Origin: Microbacterium sp. ABRD28
GTDB lineage: Bacteria > Actinomycetota > Actinomycetes > Actinomycetales > Microbacteriaceae
DNA length: 64,000 bases
Direction: 5' to 3'
NCBI RefSeq assembly: GCF_003850245.1
Contig: NZ_CP031015.1
Coordinates: 1,488,001 to 1,552,000, forward strand
Part shown: piece after piece, positions 45,334 to 51,706 of the stretch
Numbering within the stretch: position 1 is the first letter of the stretch
How the letters are laid out: every line of letters begins with the position of its first letter
The notes under the pieces: generated by a model
The model's database searches: none
What the model saw: the letters and a program-made list of their open reading frames with translations, nothing else
What the model was told of the DNA's origin: nothing
Made by a program: the position numbers and the translations under genes

Positions 45334-45878
45334 CCACTGACCAGAGCGGCGGCTCCTTCTTCGAGTCAGTGGTCAGCGCGAATGGGGCCGATGTCATGCG
45401 ATACCTCGAAGGGCGCGTACACGACGGCGGTGACGCCGCGGAAGCGTACGGCGAGACGTTGCTGACGGCGTGGCGCGCGCGACGACGAATGCCGACCGAT
45501 CCGGCGGAAGCCCGATTGTGGCTATTCGGAGTGGCACGCAAAGTGCTGCTGAACAACACACGTTCTCTCGCACGGCGGTCTGCGGCCACCCAGCGCCTGC
45601 GAGAGCGCATCACCGCTGCACCGCCGCCGCCGGCTTCAACCGACGCGGTGGAAGTTCGCGACGCCATCAAAGCCTTGCCGACTGAACTCGCAGACGTGAT
45701 CCGCCTCACCTACTGGGACGGGTTCACATCACACGAGATCGCTGACTTCCTAGGCATACCTGCGTCGACAGTGAGGACACGAATCAGCACCGCACGCGAA
45801 CTCCTCCGCACCGCCCTCGACCCCGCAGCCACGGCCAGGGATCAATCCACCGCACAGTCGCTATCATCCGAACCTTGA
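45330..45878 (+). CDS. ECF-type RNA polymerase sigma factor
   Basis: 182-residue sigma-70-family factor with region 2 (VMRYLEGRVHDGGDAAEAYGETLLTAW, LWLFGVARKVLLNN) and region 4 (LPTELADVIRLTYWDGFTSHEIADFLGIPASTVRTRI). Co-translated with the membrane protein before it. Together with the sortase gene this could form a module that senses and modifies the cell surface. The Pro/Ala linker between regions is short. Confidence 0.87.
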   Translation: MTTDQSGGSFFESVVSANGADVMRYLEGRVHDGGDAAEAYGETLLTAWRARRRMPTDPAEARLWLFGVARKVLLNNTRSLARRSAATQRLRERITAAPPPPASTDAVEVRDAIKALPTELADVIRLTYWDGFTSHEIADFLGIPASTVRTRISTARELLRTALDPAATARDQSTAQSLSSEP

Positions 45879-46211
45879 CGCCTTCTACCAGCGCCCGCAA
45901 GCAGATCCCGAGTGCGACAGGGGTGTAACGCAAGGCAAGGGATACGAGACATATCGCCTTGGAAGATTGCGAGCAGGGGCGCGCTTCGTCGCGGCGCCTC
46001 CGCGGTCGCGTCCTCTGGAGATGCCGAATCGCGGTAGCACCGCGGCGATCGATGACGCGCGACGCGCCTTCCGCTCCGGTCCTTCAATCTCCACACGGAG
46101 CAACGCTCCGAGCGATGTAGTTGACTGACGAGGAATGGTGCACCGCCAGGGACCACGCCGGCATCAATTCGTGCAGTTGTTGAACCAACGGGAAGACCAG
46201 AACGGGCAGAG
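45879..46211 (+). other. Gene-free module junction region
   Basis: 333 bp with no convincing gene. It holds the end of the sigma module (CCGAGTGCGACAGGGGTGTAACGC), site 5 and the leader of the next gene. Around 46105-46125 the minus strand can be read as VNYIARSVAP, reminiscent of the tail of the PH-like cassette protein, possibly a remnant. Confidence 0.4.
45937..45950 (+). repeat. Module-junction site 5
   Basis: AAGGGATACGAGAC preceded by GTAACGCAAGGC, close to the left arm of site 1. Followed by ATATCG. Upstream CCGAGTGCGACAG is shared with site 7. Confidence 0.6.
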
Positions 46212-46670
46212 ATGACATCGACACACGAGGACCGGGCCGAACGGGCCGCGCGTGAATTCGCTGACGCAGTGGTGGATTTGGTGGGAGCCGACGGTGAGTC
46301 GACGATCTCGACACCTGAGGCGGAGTTCGACGTTGTTGTGAAGATTTCCCCGCGAAGAGCGGACGCCGTTGCACTCGAGGTCATGATCTTCGGCACGGAG
46401 CAAGTCGTGGTCTATGCCCGCCGGCCGGCATTGGGTTGGTGGACGTTCGGCGGTACGACCGCCACGGCCGACGCTTGGGCTGTCATACAGCAGATAGTCG
46501 ATCGGGGCGGACAGGTGATCGTGGAGAAGCGGGGGAACTTCCTTCGTCATGGCATCGTTCGACTCCATGACACAGACGGCGCGCTGATTCAGTCAATGGA
46601 AGACGGCGGGGCCGGGCCCTGGAAACGGATCACCACGTTTCCTCCTTACCGAGTGCCGTCGTCAGCGTAA
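46212..46670 (+). CDS. Hypothetical protein, single gene of its module
   Basis: 152-residue acidic cytoplasmic protein without TM or signal. Segments AEFDVVVKISPRRADAVALEVMIFG and YARRPALGWWTFGGTT are notable but match nothing I recognise. GGGCAGAG precedes the ATG. It is the only gene between sites 5 and 6. Confidence 0.6.
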   Translation: MTSTHEDRAERAAREFADAVVDLVGADGESTISTPEAEFDVVVKISPRRADAVALEVMIFGTEQVVVYARRPALGWWTFGGTTATADAWAVIQQIVDRGGQVIVEKRGNFLRHGIVRLHDTDGALIQSMEDGGAGPWKRITTFPPYRVPSSA

Positions 46671-46806
46671 GACGCTTCGATCCCCCGCACGGTGGCAGTC
46701 AAAGGTGGCGGAACCGACGAACCGAGTTGAGCCAGCTGACGTTTACGGCTGAAGCGTGCGCTCCCGATGGGATCCGCCAGAGGGACGCCGAGCAGCACCG
46801 CAAGGC

Positions 46807-46820
46807 AAGGGATACGAGTC
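46807..46820 (+). repeat. Module-junction site 6
   Basis: AAGGGATACGAGTC preceded by ACCGCAAGGC. The site runs into the complement of the toxin stop codon (46819-46821), so the module boundary abuts the toxin gene exactly. Confidence 0.6.
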
Positions 46821-47076
46821 AGCGGTCGTAGATGTCGCGGCGGTGTCCTAGGGTGACGACGACCACCACGAGGATGTCGTCCTGGACGGTGTAGATGATG
46901 CGGTAGTTTCCGACGCGCACCCTGAGGCCGTCCCGGCCCTGTAGTGCCTTGGCTCCGGGCGGCCGCGGATCCTGACCGAGCAGCGCGATGGCGCCGCGGA
47001 TGCGGTCGCAGTCCTGGTGATCGATGCGCTTGAGCGCTCGAATAGCTGCCGGTCGGATTTCGATCCGGTAGCTCAC
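46819..47076 (-). CDS. RelE/ParE family toxin
   Basis: 85-residue toxin of the RelE superfamily: YRIEIRPAAIRALKRIDHQD, IRGAIALLGQDPRPPGAKAL, LRVRVGNYRIIYTVQDDILVVVVVTLGHRRDIY. The conserved basic residues and C-terminal HRRDIY are those of active RelE mRNA interferases. It follows its antitoxin with a 4-bp overlap. As a stability module it may help to keep the array. Confidence 0.9.
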   Translation of the reverse strand: MSYRIEIRPAAIRALKRIDHQDCDRIRGAIALLGQDPRPPGAKALQGRDGLRVRVGNYRIIYTVQDDILVVVVVTLGHRRDIYDR

Positions 47077-47321
47077 TCCCAGCCCAGGTCCTTCTTGACC
47101 TGGTTCCAGGGGATGTTCTCGCCTTCTTCAGCCATCGCTTCATCGAAGGCAGCCGCGTCCTCGGCGTCCTCGAGAGCCTCGAGCATGCGCTCATACTGCT
47201 CCGGACTCACCACCACTGCTGCGCGCTGACCGCGCCGTTCGATGAAGACCGCTTCCTTCTGGGAACGAGCGATCACGTCCGACAGATGGCTGCGGGCGTC
47301 TGCGACGCTGACACTCGACAT
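47073..47321 (-). CDS. Phd/YefM family antitoxin
   Basis: 82-residue antitoxin: SSVSVADARSHLSDVIARSQ, VFIERRGQRAAVVVSPEQYERM and an acidic C-terminal tail (EEGENIPWNQV) that would bind the toxin. ATG at 47321 is chosen because it matches the normal Phd N-terminus. The inverted repeat at 47330-47356 upstream is the probable autoregulatory operator. Confidence 0.9.
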   Translation of the reverse strand: MSSVSVADARSHLSDVIARSQKEAVFIERRGQRAAVVVSPEQYERMLEALEDAEDAAAFDEAMAEEGENIPWNQVKKDLGWE

Positions 47322-47329
47322 ACCGCAAG

Positions 47330-47356
47330 TGTACATCTATAGCGCAGTGATGTACA
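47330..47356 (-). promoter_or_regulatory. Inverted-repeat operator of the toxin-antitoxin pair
   Basis: TGTACAT (47330-47336) and ATGTACA (47350-47356) are exact complements separated by 13 nt, starting 9 bp before the antitoxin ATG. CTATAG in the centre may be part of the -10. This is the usual location for Phd-type autorepression. Confidence 0.6.
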
Positions 47357-47621
47357 TCAGGTGCCTCACCCACATCACTCCCATTAGCACGCGGACCGAT
47401 GCCGAGTGCGACAGCGGGCGTAGCGCGCGTGAAGGGATACGAGACACATCGTGCTGTTGTGGCCGGTGACGCGACCGGTGCCACGTGCTGGCCGGTCAGG
47501 TGCCATGGTTGAGGTTCAGGAGCCGTCGAGGGCGTAGCTCGCCGAGCGCGAAGCCGATCTGGTCCACCGGCTAGCGGTGCCGTCACCGCAAGGACAGCAA
47601 GCACCTCGCTGGCCCTGCCGA
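47357..47621 (+). other. Gene-free junction between toxin-antitoxin and PH-like modules
   Basis: Holds site 7 and about 180 bp to its right with many stops; a frame LAEREADLVHRLAV (47540-47580) looks like a coding scrap. No gene supported. Confidence 0.4.
47432..47445 (+). repeat. Module-junction site 7
   Basis: AAGGGATACGAGAC followed by ACATCG. CGAGACACATCG here equals the bases upstream of the serine recombinase gene (minus strand, 36602-36613). Left flank CCGAGTGCGACAGCGGGCGTAGCGC resembles that of site 5. Confidence 0.65.
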
Positions 47622-48206
47622 TCACTCCCGGTCAGCGGCGGCGCCCTCGGCGAAGGAATCAAGGGCATCCTCTAAGCCTTCTACGTCAGCGACGTCGTAG
47701 AAGGCGATGGGTGATCCTGGCCCAATGGCGGCAAAGAAATCGAGCCCGGTATTCGCGTATGTCCGCAGGCTTGCCATCCCCGGCAGTCCAGCAGTCGGTC
47801 CGACTTCCGCTCCGAAGACGACGTCAATATGAGTCCGGTTCGGATGTATATAGGCAGTCCTCTCCGAGAGCGGTAGATCTATCTGTTGCACACCTGAGGG
47901 ACCAACGATGATTGCTCGTCGGTCGGTTAGGAGGTAACGGGTCCGGCGCTTGCGTGCGGCCTTAACGAAGAATCGTCCGATGACGCCGTAGACGCCGAAC
48001 GCGACGAACAGAAGGCCGAACAGCCACATCAGGCGAGGAGCGGTCGACGAACTTGCAACAGCCACTGTCCAGAGGATGCTTACGGCCAACCACACGACGC
48101 TGAATGGCACGAAGAATCCATCCGCCCGGGTGAAATGCACCTGGGCGTCCGGCTGTCCTCGCCAGCGAACTACTTCGCCTTTGAGCATTCGAGGTTCGTT
48201 CGTCAC
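47622..48206 (-). CDS. PH-domain-like membrane protein
   Basis: 194-residue protein. LKGEVVRWRGQPDAQVHF at the N-terminus, two TMs (SVVWLAVSILWTVAVAS; LMWLFGLLFVAFGVYGVIG), then RRTRYLLTDRRAIIVGPSGVQQIDL, a motif common in bacterial PH (bPH) proteins. Function unknown. Start uncertain: GTG 48206 or ATG 48188, neither with a good SD. It recalls the PH-like protein of the tandem units in layout but not in sequence. Confidence 0.65.
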   Translation of the reverse strand: MTNEPRMLKGEVVRWRGQPDAQVHFTRADGFFVPFSVVWLAVSILWTVAVASSSTAPRLMWLFGLLFVAFGVYGVIGRFFVKAARKRRTRYLLTDRRAIIVGPSGVQQIDLPLSERTAYIHPNRTHIDVVFGAEVGPTAGLPGMASLRTYANTGLDFFAAIGPGSPIAFYDVADVEGLEDALDSFAEGAAADRE

Positions 48207-48529
48207 ACTGCAACCGTGCCACACCCGCACCTGACGACCTCACCTATCCACACTGGAATTGCGATCCTTCGAGACCCTGCGATCTTCGAGTTGTCGAAAG
48301 GAATGTGCGATCGAGGACTGGCTTTGGTACGGCGGCAACACGGCTGTCTACAGCGTCGCGAAATGGAGTGGCGGGTGTGCGTCCCCAACCTAGGATTGCG
48401 ACGTGCGACGAAGGAGCACGACTCAGCGGTGCCGAGGTGCGTGCCCTCGCAGGTATTCAGACCAGCGCAGCTTCTCGCCGACGGCTTGGCGTGGCGCCAC
48501 GCGGAATGGGGAAATAGACACCATGACGG
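48207..48529 (+). pseudogene. Decayed coding fragments
   Basis: No intact gene. On the plus strand about 48310-48394 a start-less frame with strongly GC-biased third positions reads EDWLWYGGNTAVYSVAKWSG and stops at TAG. A second scrap, EGARLSGAEVRALAGIQTSA, ends at TAG near 48517. They look like remains of one or two genes. Confidence 0.35.
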
Positions 48530-48706
48530 ATGCGTCCTTGCCAGTTGATCCGAGCGCCGGACGGCACCACCGCCTCCCAATCTCTTGCCTCACCACAGGA
48601 CGCCCTCCGGTGGCAGGAAGAGAACGCCGGCACCGTCCGCTACATCCCCGTCTACGAAGCAGACGGAACCACTCAGATTGGTCAATTCCGAGTCGGCGAC
48701 AACTAG
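48530..48706 (+). CDS. Small hypothetical ORF, possibly a gene fragment
   Basis: 58 codons from ATG 48530: MRPCQLIRAPDG, then SPQDALRWQEENAGTVRYIP and VYEADGTTQIGQFRVG. The C-terminal VYEADGTTQIGxF pattern looks like a real protein tail and third positions are GC-rich. It may be the end of a broken gene. No SD is evident. Confidence 0.4.
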   Translation: MRPCQLIRAPDGTTASQSLASPQDALRWQEENAGTVRYIPVYEADGTTQIGQFRVGDN

Positions 48707-48766
48707 AGCGCACGCGGATGGTGAGACGGTGCCGATCCCCGGAGCAACATCCAGCTGCAGCAAAGG

Positions 48767-48780
48767 AAGGGATACGGGAC
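48767..48780 (+). repeat. Module-junction site 8
   Basis: AAGGGATACGGGAC, one mismatch to the consensus, preceded by GCAGCAAAGG. About 190 bp without a gene separates it from the end of the next gene at 48971. Confidence 0.55.
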
Positions 48781-48970
48781 AGGTCTAGCCCCGAATCGGG
48801 CCACATGTCGCTTCCGCGCTACGACTTCACCTGACGGCCCTACGAGAAACCCGATGACGGGGAGGCGCGGCCTGCTAACGAATTCCCGCATCGTTGGGCA
48901 GCGCGCGGTCCGCGACCCCGATGCGATCGTGTCCGAGAGGGTCACGCCTTAGCTCGTTGCTCAAATGGGC

Positions 48971-49711
48971 TTAGCCCAGCACTGTGTCTGCGTATACGTC
49001 CACGCTCGACCCGTTCTGAACGAACTGAAGCACTGTTCCGATGCGGTAGAAGTTCAGAACGGATGACGGGCTCGCTTCGTCGACGATGACGGTTGTAGCG
49101 GGCGGAAACGCCGCCGCTCCGCAGTTAGTAACAACGGCGCCGCGGCCTGGGTCGCGCTCGGCATTGTCTGGCGTGAGAACGCTGAGACAGTCCGTCCCGG
49201 CGGCTGTGTCGGTGGAGGTCGATTCGCGGAAGATGACTGTGTAGCCAAGGAAATCGGCGTATCGCTTGTCTGCGGGCTGCGGTTCGCCGAGCGAGGAGGG
49301 CCAGGTACTGCTGTCTTGGGCCGGCAGGCTGGTGACGTGTTGCACGTCCGCGTAGGGCGACTCCGCTCGAACGAGTGCAGCGGTGGTGGCTGATGTGATG
49401 GCGGCGAAGACCACCGCGGCGGCCAGCGTGAGAGCAACAACGATCGGTGCGGGTGTGCGAATCGCCCTCCGTGACTCGGCGGCGTTCATCGATGATGTGG
49501 ACCGTTCGGTGTCGGTAGCTCTCGGACTGCGATCTGCTCCCAGATCGATCACGGGATGTATTCCGTCGCCCTGAAGCTCTTCGACCGTCGCGGCGTGACC
49601 TTCAAGTTGGCGAAGGCGTTGCTGCGCGGACGGATCGTTGCCGATGTCCGCGTGTGGTCCGTAGGCGCGCTCTCGTAGAAGCTTGAGCTCCTCGTCAGTG
49701 CGATCACTCAT
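48971..49711 (-). CDS. Hypothetical single-TM protein
   Basis: 246 residues. The cytoplasmic N-terminus MSDRTDEELKLLRERAYGP is a common opening of actinobacterial membrane proteins of unknown function. One TM follows (IVVALTLAAAVVFAAITSATTAALV), then an exported domain with two Cys (TDCLSVL, VTNCGAAAF). It is the last gene of a four-gene overlapping operon with a GntR regulator. The ATG overlaps the stop of the small ORF (ATGA). Confidence 0.72.
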   Translation of the reverse strand: MSDRTDEELKLLRERAYGPHADIGNDPSAQQRLRQLEGHAATVEELQGDGIHPVIDLGADRSPRATDTERSTSSMNAAESRRAIRTPAPIVVALTLAAAVVFAAITSATTAALVRAESPYADVQHVTSLPAQDSSTWPSSLGEPQPADKRYADFLGYTVIFRESTSTDTAAGTDCLSVLTPDNAERDPGRGAVVTNCGAAAFPPATTVIVDEASPSSVLNFYRIGTVLQFVQNGSSVDVYADTVLG

Positions 49712-49902
49712 CGGGCCGGTCCCCCAGTGCCGTGGTCATGCAGAAGTTGTAGCGTCGCATCGTCGTCTCCATCACTGATCTGGATGTGCCGGTCGAACGC
49801 TGAGTTCACGCGGAATGCCACGCTGCAGTGAAAGGTGGTGGAGCCGTGACCGAAAACGCACAGCGGACGTACACCAGTTGTCCGTGCCGCCACGATGTCC
49901 AT
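49708..49902 (-). CDS. Small ORF coupled to the GntR gene
   Basis: 64 codons, MDIVAARTTGVRPLCVFGHG to LLHDHGTGGPAR. The ATG overlaps the GntR stop (TAATG) and its TGA overlaps the start of the next gene (ATGA), which argues for translation. No recognisable domain; possibly only a coupling ORF. Confidence 0.45.
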   Translation of the reverse strand: MDIVAARTTGVRPLCVFGHGSTTFHCSVAFRVNSAFDRHIQISDGDDDATLQLLHDHGTGGPAR

Positions 49903-50258
49903 TAGGTCTGGGGGTCCCAGGTTGCGCGGAGAAGGCGGATGGCGTCGTCCAGTCCGACGTTGGCTGTTGCGCACTGGTGCGCGAGGGCTCTGGCGGCATC
50001 GAGGACGGCACGGTTCGTGGTCGAGGCTGATGGGCTGACGCGGGTGCTTCCGCCGGCCTTTGCGCGAAGGATGCCCTCGGACTCGAGTGCGCGGTATGCC
50101 TTCGCGACGGTTCCGGGGGCGACGGAAAGGTCGCGGGCGAGTTGGCGGACAGAGGGCAGCCGATCGTCCGCGGCGAGTTGGCCGGATGCGATCAGTCCGC
50201 GTAGTTGGTCGGCGATCTGATCCGAGGGCGGAGTAGATCCGGCCAGTTCAATGCGCAT
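49902..50258 (-). CDS. GntR-family transcriptional regulator, YtrA subfamily
   Basis: 118-residue winged-helix protein: SDQIADQLRGLIASGQLAADDRLPSVRQLARDLSVAPGTVAKAYRALESEGIL, with only a short C-terminal helical tail, as in YtrA-type GntR proteins. It starts inside the 3' end of the membrane-protein gene (11-bp overlap). It probably autoregulates through the 22-bp inverted repeat at 51185-51206. Confidence 0.88.
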   Translation of the reverse strand: MRIELAGSTPPSDQIADQLRGLIASGQLAADDRLPSVRQLARDLSVAPGTVAKAYRALESEGILRAKAGGSTRVSPSASTTNRAVLDAARALAHQCATANVGLDDAIRLLRATWDPQT

Positions 50259-51171
50259 GAGACGCCGTCCGGGTTCGCGTGGCCGCCAGCTGCTCGATAA
50301 GTACTCGGAACCAGAAGACGAACCCAGTTGTGATCGCGCAGGCGCCGAGTATGAGAAGTGCGGGGGCGAGGAACGCGAAGGGTGGGAAGACTGGCACGAG
50401 CGCGCCGTCCAGCGGAATCCCGGTGTTGAGGGCTGCGGTGTAGGCGAAGAAGATCAGCACAGCACCTAAATGGATGAGGCCGGCGCCAGACGCTGTCATG
50501 AGGATCGTCCGACTTCGGAACCGCCGGATCTCGAGGTCGTCGGCGGATTCTTCGGCGACTGGTGGCCGTGCAATCACCGCGAGCCCCAGCACCGCTGTTG
50601 CTGCAAGCACGGCTATCAGGAGGAGGCTCGGGCCGGAGAATGCCCATCCGTAGATCAGGCGGCCGACGGTACCGACTCCGGCATCCTGCATCCACATCGA
50701 GTACGCACCGTCCTCGTCTGGTTGCGATGCCACACCACCCACCACAGCGAGCGCCACAGCACTGACGGCGATGACGATCGCGAACGCTAACCACCCCCGC
50801 GGCGCGAACGTGGCCGGCGTCCGGCGAGCAAGATCCGCCACTGCTCGTCTCGGTCGCGGTGTGGCCGGAATGCATTGCAGCCCCGTGGCGATGATGCCGC
50901 CGACCAGCGAAGCTGTGAACTGCCACTCGCCAGGAATCATCGACAACCACCCGAACGGGCTAGGGAGGGTGACGACCTGGAACGGCCAGTTACCGCTGCC
51001 CAGAACCACAACCGCAAGCGTCACCGCGATCGCGAGCCCAACCACGGCCCACACGCGAGCGCGCGCCGGCAGATCAGCCACCACCCGGGGCCAGAGCCTG
51101 GTCAGCAGCATCGCCAGCACCAACCCGATCACCGCCGGCGCGATCATCAACGCGGCATACGTCGCATACAT
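50248..51171 (-). CDS. Polytopic membrane protein controlled by GntR
   Basis: 307 residues with about 7-8 TM helices (IAPAVIGLVLAMLLTRL, VWAVVGLAIAVTLAVVVLG, LAFAIVIAVSAVALAVVGG, LLLIAVLAATAVLGLAVIA and others). Not recognised; YtrA-type regulators often sit with ABC or DUF1648-like membrane genes, but no ATPase is present. ATG 51171 is chosen because the longer frame would translate the promoter/operator at 51185-51206. First gene of the operon. Confidence 0.72.
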   Translation of the reverse strand: MYATYAALMIAPAVIGLVLAMLLTRLWPRVVADLPARARVWAVVGLAIAVTLAVVVLGSGNWPFQVVTLPSPFGWLSMIPGEWQFTASLVGGIIATGLQCIPATPRPRRAVADLARRTPATFAPRGWLAFAIVIAVSAVALAVVGGVASQPDEDGAYSMWMQDAGVGTVGRLIYGWAFSGPSLLLIAVLAATAVLGLAVIARPPVAEESADDLEIRRFRSRTILMTASGAGLIHLGAVLIFFAYTAALNTGIPLDGALVPVFPPFAFLAPALLILGACAITTGFVFWFRVLIEQLAATRTRTASHAH

Positions 51172-51184
51172 CCGACACCACCAT

Positions 51185-51206
51185 CCGTACCAAGTTATAA
51201 GTACGG
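51185..51206 (-). promoter_or_regulatory. Operator/promoter of the GntR operon
   Basis: CCGTAC (51185-51190) and GTACGG (51201-51206) form a perfect inverted repeat with a 10-nt centre containing TATAAC on the minus strand, a good -10. It lies 14 bp before the first gene. The size suits a YtrA-like dimer. Confidence 0.55.
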
Positions 51207-51304
51207 TGAGTGTGTCACTGGCTTGATACAGAGTCAACGCCTGATCTCAACATTCACACGCGAATCCCGCTCACGCGATGACTCCAAGCGTTGCGCAAGG
51301 CCTT
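51207..51304 (+). other. Gene-free stretch between the GntR operon promoter and the last tail element
   Basis: About 100 bp; GCGTTGCGCAAGGCC (51288-51302) resembles the left arm of the junction sites (CGCAAGGC) but no GATACGAGAC follows. Nothing else seen. Confidence 0.35.
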
Positions 51305-51522
51305 AGACGCAGGAACGATCGGCGGACGTCGAACCGGTTGAGGCATTGAGCGATTCAGCCGCGCTGCCTTCCGCTCGCACGCGGGTGTGCTGGACGTCGA
51401 CTCCGAATCGGCCGCTGCGCTACTCCTATTTGAGCCGTGCGGCGAGATCTTTGTCAGCATCCTCAACGAGCGCGTTTCGACGCCCGCGACGCGCTCCAAA
51501 ACTGGTCAGTGCAAACGAACGG
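51305..51522 (+). repeat. Diverged cassette-tail element at the right end of the array
   Basis: 218 bp homologous (about 85% by eye) to the tail of the tandem units, from AGACGCAGGAACGATCGG onwards, and ending at a junction site in the same way. Since the modules to its left are unrelated to the tandem units, the tail travels independently of module content. Confidence 0.7.
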
Positions 51523-51536
51523 AAAAGATACGAGAC
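51523..51536 (+). repeat. Module-junction site 9, right end of the array
   Basis: AAAAGATACGAGAC followed by GGGTCGCGG. Last site before the chromosome resumes. Confidence 0.6.
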
Positions 51537-51599
51537 GGGTCGCGGTCGAAGATGTGCGGGAAGGGCAAAACCTGGCTCGCAAGCGATCACGCGCAGCCT

Positions 51600-51665
51600 T
51601 GTTCGCGTTTCCGTTCACGCGCACAAACCAGGGCTCCTCTACGCCCTGTTCTTCGTCCCGAGTCC
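51600..51665 (+). pseudogene. Remnant of a second CPBP-family gene
   Basis: Reads VHAHKPGLLYALFFVPSPS, matching the C-terminus of the CPBP protein ending at 34487 (VHAHNPGLLDGLFFVPSPG). DNA identity is only about 73% by eye, so this is not a recent copy of that gene. The rest is gone; the island border has replaced it. No start codon or stop in phase nearby. Confidence 0.6.
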
Positions 51666-51706
51666 CTCACGCGGGCGTAGCGTGGAACTCGTCGGAAGGG
51701 ATCACG

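Noticed and set aside
36818..51536. CRISPR array
   Set aside because: The repeated motif is only 14 bases, spacing varies from 0.6 to 3.2 kb, intervals contain genes, and no cas genes are present.
36818..51536. Classical integron with attC sites
   Set aside because: No tyrosine integrase is seen and the junction motif does not fit the GTTRRRY core; the recombinase is of the serine type.
35987..51700. Tn3-family transposon
   Set aside because: The resolvase would fit, but no tnpA and no 38-bp terminal inverted repeats were found; the many junction sites are not explained.
35873..51706. Prophage or integrative conjugative element
   Set aside because: No structural, packaging, lysis, large integrase or conjugation genes; the nearby tRNA-Arg has no visible 3' duplication.
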